A stretch of 64,000 bases of DNA from Cephalotus follicularis (GCA_001972305.1 BDDD01003336.1:44217-108216); one strand, 5' to 3'; numbered from the stretch's first letter, positions 46,250-59,341 are shown. Program-made: numbers and translations. The notes: generated by a model not told the origin, from the sequence alone.

Positions 46250-49200
46250 GGTATATGCAAGACAAACCTTTGCTGTGCAAAAGTACCAGCAGAGCAAAAT
46301 GTTGAAGACTGGTGGAGATGAAGAGGTGATATCCTTCTCTGAGGCAGACTATGAGGGAGTACGTCTCCCTCAAGATGATCCAGTGGTGGTGACTCTTCAG
46401 GTGGCGCTATTCACTATGAAGAGGATCTTCATTGATAGCGAGAGCTCGGCGGATATCCTGTACAAGCATATTTTTGACCAACTGAGGATACCAGCCCACC
46501 AACTCAAGCCCGTAAAGACTACCCTGGTGGGCTTCGCAGGAGAGATGGTCCATCCTCTGGGATCCATCGACCTGTCCGTGGTTGCAGGCACGACCCTACG
46601 CCAGACTCAAGTGCAAATGACGTTCCTGGTGGTTGACACACCAAGCCCATACAATGCTATAATCGGGCCACCAGGTCTGAATTTGCTGGAGGCGATAGTG
46701 TCAACAAGACACTTATTGATGAAATTACCAACAAGGTTTGGCGTGGGGGAAGTCTGAGGAGACCAACAGGTAGCTAGGTAGTGTTACAAGACTGCCGTAA
46801 TGGACAAGGGAAAAGATAAGGCCTTGCCCATAGCTAACGTGGTGCTCAGAGGAGAAGTGGAGCCCGAACGTCCATAGCCTGTTGAAGATGTGGTGCAAGT
46901 GCCCCCTGGAAGAGAGCAATATAGAAAAAGTTTTCCAAATCGGCTCACAACTTGGAGAGGTGGAGAAAGAGGAACTAATAACGTTCCTCAAGAACAGCAA
47001 AGATGTGTTTGCTTGGTCGGCAGAGGAGGTCCCTGGGATCAGCCTAGAGGTGATGATGCATAAGCTAAGCGTGGATCCTATGAGGCCTCCGACCAAGCAA
47101 AAGAAAAGGAACTTCGCTCTCGAGAGGCAACAAGTAATAGCTATTACAAGCGGGGTTCATTAGGGAAGTGCATTACTCTGACTGACTCGCGAACCCGGTC
47201 ATAGTCAAGAAGGCAAATGGCAAGTGGAGGATGTGCATCGATTTTACCGACCTCAACAAATCTTGTCCAAAGGATCACTTCTCTCTCCCGAAGATCGACC
47301 AGTTGGTGGATGCAACCTCAGGATACAGGATGTTGAGCTTCTTGGATTCATAGTCGGGTTATAATCAAATCCCCATGTATGGGCTCGACGAGAACAAGAC
47401 AGCTTTCATCACTGACAAGGGCATGTATTGCTACAAAGTCATGCATTTTGGATTGAAGAATGCAGGGGCGACCTACCAACGGTTAATCAACAAAATTTTT
47501 GAGTCTCAGATCGGGAGGAATATGGATGTTTACATTGGCGACATGCTCGTCAAGACGTAAGCAAGGAGCCCCCATATTAAAGACTTGGAGGAAACTTTTG
47601 AGGTACTGAGAAGATACAAAATGAATCTCAATCCTTCAAAGTGTACTTTTGGGGTCACTTCTGGTAAGTTCCTCGGGTTCATGGTTTCGAGCAGAGGGAT
47701 AGAAGCCAACCCAGAGAAAATTTCAGTAATTTAGAGCATGAGGCCTCCTCAAACTATCAAGGATATACAGAAATTGAATAACAAGATAGCAGCCCTGAGA
47801 AGGTTCGTTTCAAAATCGGCGGAGAAGTGCCTTCCATTCTTCAAAGTGTTGAGAGATCTAAAGGGATTTTCTTGGTCGGAAGAATGTCAAGTAGCCTTCG
47901 ACAAGTTGAAGGAATACTTGGCTTCCACTCCTCTGATATCAAAGCCGAAGGATGGGGAAGACTTGTATTTGTACCTTGCGGCAACAACAGGCGCAGTGAG
48001 TGCAGTGCTTGTCAGGGAAGAGCAAAAAATTCAGAGGTCGGTGTACTATGTCAGCAAGGCCTTGAATGATGCTGAGGGGAGGTATCCAGAAGTAGAAAAA
48101 TATGTTTATGCTCTGATCATAGCGGCCAGAAAATTGAGACCATACTTTCAGGCCATACTATCAAAGTCTTGACCGACAAACTACTAAGACAAGTACTGGT
48201 AAAGCCAGACGTCTCGGGTAGATTGATTAAGTGGTCGGTCGAATTGGGCGAGTAAGATGTAAAGTACGAAGCCAGACCATCAATAAAATCGCAAGTCTTG
48301 GCCGACTTTGTGAGAGACCATACACTTACGGAATGTATGGAAGAAGACACCTCTGAATATGAGAAGGGGTTATGGAAGTTATCAGTGGATGGCTCATCCT
48401 GAATCACCAGCACTGGAGCAGGATTGGTGTTAACTAGTCCAGATGGGTGGACCTTGGAGTATGCTATGAGATTCAGGTTCAAAGCGACAAACAATGAAGC
48501 TGAATGAGAAGTTATAATCGCCAGGTTGACAATTGCAAAGCATTTAGAGGACCGAAATGTAGAAGCCTCTAGTGATTCTCAACTAGTGATTGGTCCGGTG
48601 AGTGGAGAGTATGAAGTCAGAGAAGACTTGATGGCTAAATACTTGGCATATGTACAGAGTTTAAAGTCGGTTTTCCAGATATTCAGAGTTGTGAAAGTGC
48701 ACAGAGCAGAAAATGCCAGAACAAACCAGTTGTCAAAACTATTTACAGCGGAGGAATTGGAGAAAAATTGAACCGTGCTAGTAGACTATCTGAATAGGCT
48801 CGCCATCTCTAAGGTAGACGTAATAGACATTGATGCACCACAAGAGCCGAATTGGATGACTCCGTTAGTCAGTTGGCTAAGCGATGGAATTTTGTTAGAG
48901 GACCCAGAGGAGGCAAGAAGATTGGTGTACAGATCAAACAGATACCAATTCTGAGAAGGGATCCTCTACAAAAGGTATTTCTCTTTCCCATGGCTAAGAT
49001 GTTTGACCCCCTCATAGGCCGATTATACTCTCAGGAAGTTCATGAAGGAGTATGTGGCGATCACACGAGGGGCAGAACCTTGTCCAACAAATTATTGAGG
49101 CATGGCTATTTCTGGCCCACCATGCATCGGGATGTCATTAATTTTGTGAGAAAGTGTGATAAGTGTCAGAGGAATGCTAACATAAGCAGAAGACCCTCAG

Positions 49201-50068
49201 AGCCTTTGACGTCTATCATGACCCCTTGACCTTATACACAATGGGGAATGGACTTCGTCGGACCATTACCAGTAGCAACAGGGCAGAGGAAATACTTGAT
49301 TGTGGCAGTGGACTACTTCACCCAATGGGTAGAAGCGAGCCCCTGGCTACAATAACATAGAAGAACACGGAGAGCTTCGTATGAAAATCAATCATCTGTA
49401 GATTCGGAGTCCCGAGGATAATAGTATCAGATAACGAGAAACAGTTTGATTGCCAAGCATTCCATGACTTTTGCAAAGAATGGAGAATTGAGCATAGGCC
49501 TGCTACAGTAGCCTACCCCCAGAGCAATGGCCAAGCCGAGGTGATTAACAAAGAGATCATCTCGGGGTTAAAAAAACGATTAGAAGACAGCAAGGGAAGA
49601 TGGACAGAGGAGTTAAAAAGTGTATTATGGGCTTATAGAATCACTCCTCGGATCACGACTGATGAGTCCTCATTCAGCCTTTGTTTCGAAGCAGAAGTTA
49701 TGATACCGGTAGAAATTGGAGTGCAGTCACCAAGGGTTGTGCATTTTAGTGAGGAAAATAATGAAGAAGGATTGAGAAAACTCCTTGATTTAGTGGAAGA
49801 GTTTAGAGATAAGGCAGCCATCAAAGTTGCAGCCTACCAACATAGGGTGAGCCGTTATTACAACAAAAGGATAAACCACCGACCACTAAGGAAAGGAGAT
49901 CTAGTCCTTCGCAATGCAGCTATTGCTGATCCAACCGGTACCAGAGGAAAATTAGCTCCCAACTGGGAAGGGCCCTATAAGGTGAAGAGAGTGCTCCGAC
50001 CAGAAACATTCAAAATCGAAACTCTGGGGGCAGAGAGATTCCTGGAGCTTGGAATGACGAGCATCTGA
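46250..50068 (+). pseudogene. Tat pol: protease, reverse transcriptase, two RNase H domains, integrase, broken
   Basis: Protease region 46250-46757 (IDSESSADILYKHIFDQL, PYNAIIGPPGLNLLEA). Reverse transcriptase 46980-47740 (RPPTKQKKRNFALERQQVI, CIDFTDLNKSCPKDHFSLP, YCYKVMHFGLKNAGATYQRL). RNase H 47738-48172 (AVSAVLVREEQK, YYVSKALNDAEGRY). A second, archaeal-type RNase H about 48370-48770 (GAGLVLTSPDGWTLEYAMRF, SSDSQLVIGPVSGEYEVRED), which marks the Tat/Ogre lineage. Integrase 48860-50068, with H...H...C..C zinc part (HEGVCGDHTRGRTLSNKLLR, CDKCQR), the WGMDFVGPLP core and the NKRINHRPLRKGDLVLR tail. Many breaks. Confidence 0.88.
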
Positions 50069-51191
50069 GAAAATACTATCAGTGACTATTGTAAGTTGTA
50101 CAAAATTCAAGAATATCAATAAAGTTGAATTTTTTCTCAAAAAGTGCATGTCCAAGATTATAGTTCCAAGTTTGCAAGGGACCGGAAGCTCAATGTTCAA
50201 GTCCTTAAACCTCTAAACAGCCGCCGATAAGTTCCCTCAGTCAAGAAGCCTTAATAAAAGTTTGTCCGACCACGCTCCAAAGGGAGCAATCAGAGCAGGC
50301 TTTGATACAGGACCCGAGCTCTCTAAGTCTCACGAAGACGTAAAACTCCTAAGGGAGTAAACAAATACAGGCTAAAAGTCTCGAACAGACCGAGGTCTCA
50401 AATCAACAAAGACTCATTCCGAGGACCGCCAAAGACTCCCATCTGAGGATCGCCAAAGACTCCCATCCGAGGAGCACCTAAAAGTTCATCTACAAAAGAA
50501 TCCTAAGGGAGCAAAGTTAAAAAGACTTCAAAGGAAGCAATAAAACTCCCAAGAGAGCAAACACTGGTCGGCATTTCTCTATCCGACCAGACCAATATTG
50601 TGTCTTTAGAGGCGAATCCATAAGATCTCGCAACGATCAAGTTCGTTGGACTGAGCACTTTGAAACAAGTGTTCCTATGAGGACTGCAAGCTCAGACGAC
50701 TTGGTCGGGTAAAGCCCGACCAGACGAGATCCTGCTTGGCAAACCTGTAAGAACTTGTACGAGCAGACCTAAAACTTGATCTACGAACACTTAAGAACTC
50801 GTAAAGACAAAGCCTCTTTGCCTAAGCACTTTTTATACAAAGTGTAATATGGAAACTAGAAAGCTTAGGTAGCTCGGTCTGAAAAATGTAAGACCACAAT
50901 ATAAAAAGTCTATAAGTTAGACTAAGCTAAAATTCCTAAGGAGAATTATGATGCTTAAATGAAGCAAGTCAAGTTCTATTACTTACATTAAATTATCCTA
51001 AGGGAATTGTAAGTATTCGAATAGAGCCCAAGCATACAATGCAAAAAACATGCAAGATCATAAATAAAGAATCCGAGCTTCCAAAAGTCTTGAATTTTAT
51101 TAATCAGAAGAGAGATACATTGCAAAAGGAAAAAGTAAAAGGAAAAAAGAAGGAAAAAATTCTACTCTAAGCTTGATCCCCTGAAGGGATG
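50069..51191 (+). other. Non-coding 3' region of the Tat element with short tandem repeats
   Basis: No ORF of note. Three ~24-bp units like CAAAGACTCCCATCTGAGGA lie at 50407-50478, and related phrases (AACTCCTAAGGGAG and the like) are scattered around. Tandem repeats in this place are known for Retand-type elements. Confidence 0.7.
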
Positions 51192-54100
51192 CGTTAATCA
51201 ATATTGCTTACTGATAATTCTCATTAACTTTATTGTTGAGTTTACACAGCATATATATAGACTAGAATCCCCAAACACATAATCCTAATAGGGATAGACT
51301 TAGTAAAAAGGATTATGGGCTTAAGCCCACCTACTAAACACAACTTAACATAAACATAAGACTTCTAACACTCCCCCTAAAGTTGGAGCATAAATGTCTA
51401 TCATGCCCAACTTGTTACAAAGATATTGCACTCTCACATTCCCAAGGAACTTAGTAAATATTTCAGCTAGTTGTTCTCCAGTCTTCACATGACAAGTTGA
51501 AATAAGTCTGCTGTATCTTCTCTATTACAAAGTGACAATCTACCTCAATATGTTTAGTTCTTTCATGGAATACTGGATTTGATGCAACATGAATTGCAGC
51601 CTGATTATCACACCACAATTGCATGGGTGAAGCCTCGGTAAAACCTATATAAGTAAGCAACTGTCTCACCCACATTAACTCACATGTTGTATGCGCCATG
51701 GCTCTATACTCAGACTCTGCACTTGACCTAGCTACAACTGATTGTTTCTTACTTTTCCATGATACAAGATTACCACTAACAAATACACAATATCCAGTGG
51801 TGGACCTTCTATCAACAGGGGACCATGCCCAATCAGCATCAGAAAAACCCTCAACTCATCGATGGCCATAATCTCGATAAACTAACCCGCGTCCAGGATT
51901 ACCCTTAAGGTATCGCAAAATTCGGATCACAGTATTCCAGTGTGTGATTTTTCGGGCTAGCTAGTAACTGACTTACCACACTTACTGATAATGCTATATC
52001 ATGTCGAGTGACTGTCAGATAATTAAGTTTTGCTACCAGCCTTCAATACTTCTCAGGATCATTTAATGGCTCTTCATCTTCAACTGTAAGTTTTATATTC
52101 GGATCCATGGGTATATCAACAGGTTTAGAACCCAACATTCCTGTTTACTCCAGAAGATCAATGACATATTTTCTCTGTGATAATGAGATACCCTTATGAG
52201 ATGTGGTTATCTCAATAACCAGAAAATACTCCAGACGTCCTAAATCTTTGGTCTGAAATTTCTATTGTAGATGTATCTTTAAAGCACTAATCCCAACCTG
52301 ATCATCTCCAGTAATAACAATATCATCGACATATAAAATCAACACAATTTTCCCTGTATGGGACTGGCGATAAAACACCGAGTGATCACTGTTACACCGA
52401 GATAGTCCAAAAGATAAGACTACATCTGTAAATCTCCCAAACCATGCTTTTGGAGATTGTTTCAGACCATATAACGATCGTTTAAGTTTACACACCTTAT
52501 TAGACTCCCCCTGAGCAACAAACCCTGGTGGTTGCTCCATATATACATCCTCATGAAGATCCCCATTCAAAAAAGCATTTTTAACATCAAGCTGATATAA
52601 GGCCAATGATGTATAGCGGCAAGAGAAACAAGTAATCTAATGGAGGACAACTTAGCCACAGGAGAAAAAGTATCTGAATAATCCACCCCATAGACCTGAG
52701 CATAGCAAACAAACATGCTTTTAATCTACCAATAGAACTATCAGGATTAACTTTAACTGCATATACCCATTTGCAACCAATTGCAGATTTGTCTGTCAGT
52801 AAGGGGTCCAGATCCCAAGTATTATTGTGCTCTAAAGCCTGCATTTCCTCTTCCATAGCTTTCCTCCATCCAGAATGAGATAATGCCTCTGTGATAGACT
52901 TAGGTAACGGATGAGATGCAATGGTAGAAAGACAAGTGCGAAATGTAGGAGATAGATGAGAATAAGTAACAACATTAGAAATGGGATGATGAGTACAACT
53001 ATGTTTACCTTTCCTTTGAGCAATGGGAAGATTCATATCAGACATAGAATCATCAGAAACAGGATCTATGAGAACTGGTGACACAGCGGGATCTTCCGAC
53101 ACAGAAACTGCTGCAGGGTCACGTATGACTGGTGGTACAGACTGGTGGCGACATGTATAGACATGACAAACAACAGGAGATTGGTGAATAATAACAGACG
53201 GGATATCATCACTACAATGGTCATCTACGACAGACACAAGAGGGGATGCAGATGATAATGGTGTAGACTCGAAGAAAGAAACATCAGCTGTAGTGAAATA
53301 ACGATGAAGATCAAGGGAGTAACATCTATAGCCCTTTTGGTGTCGAGAGTAACCGACAAAAATGCATTTAAGTGACTTTGGATCAAGTTTAGACACCCTG
53401 GACGATGATCACGAATAAAACATGTACAGCCAAACACTCGAGGAGGAACAAAAAACAAAGGTTGAGAAGGATATAATATGGAATAAGAAATATGACCATT
53501 CAATATTGAGGAAGGCATATGATTAATTAAATGACAGACAGTCAAAACAGCATCGGCCCAAAACGATTTAGGGACATTCATATGTAGTAATGCACGAGCT
53601 GTTTCCATTAAATGTCGATTTTTACGCTCGGCCACCCCATTTTGTTGTGGAGTATCGACACAAGAGGATTGATGAACTATTCCATATTGAGTCATGAATG
53701 AAGTAAAAGATTTAGAGAAATACTCTTTAGCATTATCACTGCGAAGAATACGTATATGAGTATTAAATTGAGCATGAATTTCAGATACAAACACACATGA
53801 AACAAAATAAAGCTCAGAGCGATTCTTCATTAGATATAACCATGTAACTCGTGAGTGATCATCGATAAAAGTTACAAAATACTGAAAGCCAAGTTTAGAA
53901 ATTACAGGACACGGACCCCATACATATGAATGAACAATATCAAACAGGCTCGTAGACCTTTTATTGACTAGACTTGGGTAAGACACACGATGATGCTTAC
54001 CAAATTGACATGACTCACAATCTAGACTAGAAATAAACCGAAGAGTAGGCACGATTTTCTTCAAGCTTTCCAAGGAAGGGTGACCCAATCGACAATGTAT

Positions 54101-56330
54101 TTGAAGGGGAGAAGCAATGCTAGAACACGCAACGGGGACAAACTCTTCAAAAACATACAAGCCACCAGACACACGGCATCTACCAATCATCTTCTGTGTC
54201 GTAAGATCCTGAAAGATACAAAAAATAGGAGAAAAAATGACAGAACAATTAAATTCTTTTGTAAATTTACTGATAGAAATAAGATTGAACGGAAAACCAG
54301 GAATGTGAAGAACCGAAGACAATGAAATGGAAGGAGTCAGATGAACGGTACCATTGCCTGTAACTTTGGCAACGAAACCATTTGCTAAAGTAACACCGGG
54401 ATTTGAAGACATAGTTGTGTAAGAAATAAAATTACCTGGATCTCCGGTCATATGATCAGAAGCTCCAGAATCAAGTATCCAGGGATGGGTAGTAGACAAA
54501 CATGCAAAGGCATTCCCTGTAGTCTGAACAAAAGTAGCTGTGGAGGAAGAAGGTGCCTGAGTAGCCAACTGATATTGTAAGAAAGCTGTATATTGCTCAT
54601 TGCTCAAGTTAACTATTTTCTCTTCAGATGGAAGATTCACGGACGGAGAATCAGTAGATTCAAATGGATTGGCAACTGTATTGGCATACCTAGGTAGAGT
54701 TGGTCGACCATACAGTTTCCAACACTTCCTCTTTATATGTCCAGTCTCTCCACAGTGATAACAAACTAGAGGTGCAGAACCAGTACCATCAATAGTTGGG
54801 TACTTACCAACTCCCATACCACGACCACCATTAACCCCAAGAGATCTACCAATTCCTGTTCCACGTCCACCACCTCGTGGACCACTTCAGCCACCAATAC
54901 GACCTCCCCTTCCAGAAGGTACAACAAGAGCAGAACTTTCTCTAACATCTCCGGGCACAATAGCATTCGAAGTGTGAGGAGAGAGTCTCATCAGACGAGC
55001 AAAGGTATCAGCAAGAGTTGGTACCACAGAGCCACCCAGCACTTGGGAACGAAACCCCTCAAACTCAGGACCAAGAGAACCCAAAAGACCCATAACAACC
55101 AACTGTTCGCGTTGTTCCTGCATCTTTGGTATATCAGCAGTAATAGGAAGTAGAACATTTAACTCCTCATACATACGTTGATAATCTGCTACATATTCAG
55201 CTAAAGGACGATCCCCACGAGTCACCCGATAAAAATCTTGAGATAAGGAAAAAATGCGATAAATATTGTCTTTTCCGGAATATAGAACAGCTAAATAATC
55301 CCATAATTCTTTAACTGTATTCTGATAAGCCACAAGACTCAAAACTTGAGGCTCCATTGCATCCAACATCTGTCCCAGAATTTGAGCATCCCTACACTAC
55401 CATACCTCATCAAATACGTCTTTGGGTTGAATACCCGTCAAGTGACTTCCTAGCTGGCGCCCAATGATGGCCAATCGCACCAGTTTTTGCCACTGCTGAT
55501 AATTGGTAACTCCCTTCAGTTTAAGATTAGTCAAACGACTAGATGAGGAAAAAACTTCTGTAAAATGCATGGACCCAAAACCAGTAGTTTCCTTATTATC
55601 CATATTACTACACAAATAAAATCAGAAAAAGTTCTAAAATATATATCCCCAAGTATGCTGTGCACATAGCCCAAAAATAAACCTACACTTACAGTGTAGA
55701 AACTGGGACAAGAAATAGAGGATGTCTTGCTCAATGGAACCGAACTCCACAGTCGACACAACACCAACCGTTCATCACCACAACCCAAATCGTCGCACTG
55801 TTCATCCGATCACACCTAAACCACTGACCATAACAACCCAGCTCAACACAACATCCCAGACCCTGCCTCCAATCGGTGTGCTGCAACTTAGATCACGCCA
55901 TCGTCACGTCGTCAAAGTCACGATACGCCGTCGAAGTCGCAATCTTCTTGTCGACGCCGTCGAAGTCGCGATCTGTCACCAACAAGATCATTTCACTATA
56001 TGACCTTGTCAGCGAAATCGTGATCTTCTTGGCAACGCTGTCGAAATCGCGATCGTACGCGATCGTCACCAACCAGATCGTTTTCGTTTTCGTTTTTTTT
56101 TTTTTATTTTAGGTATTGCTGTAGACTAGAACCCTAATGGCTCTGATACCATGTTAATCAATATTGCTTACTGATAATTCTCATTAACCTTATTGTTGAG
56201 TTTGCACAGCATATATATAGACTAGAATCCCCAAACACATAATCCTAATAGGGATAGACTTAGTAAAAAGGATTATGGGCTTAAGCCCACGTACTAAACA
56301 CAACTTAACATAAACATAAGACTTCTAACA
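51192..56330 (-). mobile_element. Ale-type Ty1/copia element nested in the Tat element, broken
   Basis: Minus-strand element with very short LTRs (51192-51370 and 56152-56330, 179 bp each), typical of the Ale/Retrofit lineage. Only about four differences separate the LTRs (about 98%), so it is the youngest dated insertion in the window. The initiator-Met primer-binding site lies at 56141-56151 (reverse complement of TGGTATCAGAG) and the purine tract at 51371-51386. Gag-pol is complete in order but has roughly eight breaks. I see no clear target duplication. The region 55622-56140 is the untranslated leader, with a CG-rich GTCGAAGTCGCGATC-like repeated phrase. Confidence 0.9.
51463..55615 (-). 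pseudogene. Ale copia gag-pol, broken
   Basis: From right to left: gag (55615-54820; LKLKGVTNYQQWQKLVRLAI, TVKELWDYLAVLYSGKDNIY), CCHC knuckle (CYHCGETGHIKRKC, near 54740), protease (WILDSGASDHMTG, near 54460), pre-integrase (HCRLGHPSLESLKKI, CESCQFGKHHRVSYPS), integrase core (53950-53400; FVTFIDDHSRVTWLYLMK, LRSDNAKEYF, HQSSCVDTPQQNGVAERKNR), reverse transcriptase (52800-52200; LDVKNAFLNGDLHEDVYMEQ, LYVDDIVITGDD), RNase H (51720-51463; WCDNQAAIHVASNPVFHERT). Same family as the element at 61385-64000. Confidence 0.9.
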
Positions 56331-58755
56331 GTCATGTACAATGGGAGAAGAAGGCAGTGGAGGTTCCTCGGCTGAAGACTCAAAATCGGGATCCTCGGCA
56401 GGTGCGATGAGTGGAACCATTGCAAGAGAATCTGCTACAGGCGATCTTTCAGGATCCCGAGCATGACTTTGTTCCTCATCGTAGGCCCGAAGAGCTTCAT
56501 TTTCTGCTTCGTCGACCCCATCGGGAATAAAATCATATTCGGTCACCGATGGACCACAAATAAGGGAGTCCAGTGGAAGCTCAGAATGACATCCGACCAA
56601 GTTTCGATAGGTATAAAATCCCCGACGATAAAGGGCCGAGGACTCCTTAAGGACATCCTTGTTAAAATCATCAGAGGCCTTAAAGTCATCAACAGCCTTG
56701 GTCAGAGCATCCTGAAACTCCGAAGAAGCTCTGAAGTCCTCTACAGCCTTGGCCTGAGCATCTCGGAACTCCGAGGAAGCCTTGAAGTCCAGAATAGCTC
56801 TATCCACCGCTGCCTTGGTCCGAGCAGTCTCAAGTTCATGAAACTTTGAAAGCTTTGCACTATAAGCCTTCAACTTGTCCTCAAGCCCGATGTTGTTGTG
56901 AACCGCGACCTCCTTGATCCCCTTCTCCACTGCCTGCTCCTCAAGAGCCCGACTTTTCTCTGCAATGATAGTCTCTTGGGCCCCGAGCACCTCCTCCAGT
57001 TGGGCGCGAGCCTCGTTAGTCGACCTCCTAAGCTCGGCATTTTCAGCCCCGAGCTCCTCAATCAAGGCCTCATCCTTCTTAGCTTTCTCCAACAGGAAGC
57101 AGGCGTCACCCATGGCCTTAAAAAGAAACACAAGGTTAGGAAAGGAGCAAAAATTCTTCTAAAAGGAAAATATGGGAGGAGCTCGCATACCCTGAAGTTA
57201 CTTTGGAAGAGGTGAGCCCACATTTGGCCAATTGACCATTTCTGCCTAACTTCCATCTCGGGGGAAAGAGACCCGACCTGCCGAGCTCGATCGCGACCCC
57301 TGGCGTCTTCAAACTAATACCAGAGCTGCCCAGCTCATTGAGGATCTGTCTTACTTGCCCGAGCTCCTCGGGCGGATCAGGGAACTCGGGGTCCTGGGAG
57401 CTCGCCTCAGAAGCCCCATCCCGAGATGCACCTCCCTCATTTGTCCTCCTCTGCCTTCTCGAAGGATGGGACAGTTCTTCAGTAGCATGCCTTTTGCCAT
57501 GGGCGATCTCGACCATGGCCTCCTCGGCCTCAACCTGAGCTCGGGCCTTAGCCTCAGCATCAGCCTTCGCCTTAGCAGCAGCCTCCTCAGCTACCCTCTT
57601 GGCCTTTTCGACATCAGCTTTTTGAAAGGCCTTTTTCTTCCTTAAGGCTTCCTGCCTTTGCTCCTCGGTCCTGGCAGCTTTGGCTTTCTCCCGACCAGCC
57701 CTTATGACATCAATAGTAGGTTGCCGAGATGCCATCGCTGCAAGGAATCACAAAGAAAGAGTTAGAAGCATATCAGAAAACAAAATGAAATAAAATTGAA
57801 GACAAAGTATCCAGAGGAAAGCTTAATACGGCTCTATCCTTCAACAACTGCTGAGGACACAGGACCATCTCGGGCATCCTGATCTCCCTCTCTCTCTACC
57901 CCCTCGGGGATCTCTTCATCCACTTCCAGGCGAATCCGACGACCTAAGGACATGCTCAGCCTGACTGGACGTAAGCGATCCTCCCATACTACAGAGTTCA
58001 CCTCCTCGGGAGCCAGAGCATATAATTTCTCCAGGTCGGCTTTCTCGGTCTCGAACAAGGCGATCCTCTGGTTGAGTTGTTTGGTGTTCAAGGTATCGCA
58101 CCACGGGCAGGGAGTGAAACCAAGGAGGTTCCTAACCATAAAATACCTCCCCCTCCAGCCTTTGACCGACTTGGTAGGTTCCACCAATAGCTTCTGAGCT
58201 CGGCTTACACGTGACTTGAAATAAAAGCCACGCTTGCCTGGGGAAGCGTTGACAGAGTGAAACTCTTTGAAAAACCCCACAGTGGCAGTCACCCCTGTCT
58301 CCAGTCACCTCACCAGGAAGTCGATGATGAACCCCCAGGACTGAGCTTGAAGATTGATGGGTGGATTTGGTAATGCCTCAAGATAGATATAGCAAATGAC
58401 GGAAGAGGAAGCCTTAGCCCGTTTCCAGAGCATCCAGAAATACCACGAAGTGGCCAGGTTTGCTCTCCGTGACCTCCTTGAGATCGTATGGAAGTCCGTA
58501 TACCAGGCAGCTCGAGAAGGAGTATTTTTCAGCTAGTTCCTCCACCTTCCTCGGGCGAAGCACACTTTGGTCGAAATGGGTCCTAAAAACTTGGACCCTA
58601 TCCTCGGTTGAAGCAACATCTGGGGCCCCCGCAGCAATGGCCTCCATGTCCTCCTCGGCACCGAGAGGACGCTCAGCTATGGTTACCCCTCCCGTTGCTC
58701 GGGCTACTTCCTCGGGAGTTCTAATATACCTCTTGGTTTGCTTGGTTCTAGCCAT
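56331..58755 (-). pseudogene. Antisense ORF region (aORF) of the Tat element, 'putative gypsy-type transposon' family
   Basis: Coding-like frames on the minus strand between the purine tract and pol, opposite to the element's own direction. Tat elements such as Grande and Retand are known for an extra antisense ORF here. From the right: 58755-58414 starts MARTKQTKRYIRTPEEVARA and contains SCLVYGLPYDLKEVTESKPG and FVVFLDALETG, like the Pfam family 'putative gypsy type transposon' (Transposase_28, from memory). Then a basic-aromatic region (KRGFYFKSRVSRA, GWRGRYFMVRNLLG), a highly charged Ala/Lys/Glu-rich helix with RRQRRTNEGG (57735-57136), and a long coiled coil with three 17-residue repeats (56637-56789). 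The start matches the first residues of histone H3 (see findings). Role unknown. Broken in a few places; some gaps may be introns. Confidence 0.75.
56637..56789 (-). repeat. Three tandem 51-bp units in the antisense ORF
   Basis: Each encodes about 17 residues: DFKASSEFRDAQAKAVE, DFRASSEFQDALTKAVD, and a third, diverged unit starting DFKASDDFNKDV. They extend a coiled coil by whole heptad-like blocks. Confidence 0.85.
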
Positions 58756-58763
58756 TGCAGTTT

Positions 58764-58859
58764 CTGTGCAGAGAGAGAGAGACGAAGATATGGTGGTCGA
58801 GAAAAAACCCTTGGGTATCCAAATGAATCGACAAGAATAAACAAGAAAAAGTAATTCAC
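58764..58859 (-). other. Candidate 96-bp intron in the antisense ORF leader
   Basis: On the minus strand, CCCAG|GTGAAT (donor, 58859) and a pyrimidine-rich TCTCTCTCTGCACAG (acceptor, 58764) flank 96 bases just upstream of the ATG at 58755. Both sites fit the plant consensus. Not provable without RNA data. Confidence 0.45.
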
Positions 58860-59341
58860 CTGGGTATTTTCACTATGAAGATGAAGGAAACTTGGTTTGA
58901 GGATCGAGGAAATAGTGAAATTTCAGAGAATACAGGGTTCTTGGAAGACAAGAAAGCGTAAAGGTTATCACCAGAAGAAGGGGGAATTTAAAGAACTTTG
59001 AATCATTTTTAGACCTTTGGATCTCTGTTAATCTAAACGATGGAGATTGACTTTTCAAGTCAGGTGCGGGAAATGAAGGGTTTATGCGCGGTAACCGAAA
59101 AGATAAAGGCGTGCAAAACCCCTCCCCTTCCGCATCATGATTAGCATTAATTAAAGAGAAGCGAAATGGAAGCGACATTTGTCATGCCGCGTCACATTAA
59201 ATGCCCGACCTGGGCCGAGTAGCAAGGCCCAATAGAAGATTTGGCCCATTTCATAAGTGGACAGCAAGCCCCGCTCAAGGCCAGGCCACAAATGGTCTCC
59301 ATAGTCTACCAAACCCAGAAAATGAAGACCAGGGGGGCATA

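Noticed and set aside
54080-54325. 81-residue plus-strand ORF in the Ale element
   Set aside because: Shadow frame opposite the minus-strand polyprotein, Lys/Arg/Asn-rich as expected for a complement frame.
58414-58755. Histone H3 gene or pseudogene
   Set aside because: Only the first residues agree; the rest is the Tat antisense ORF family with no histone fold sequence.
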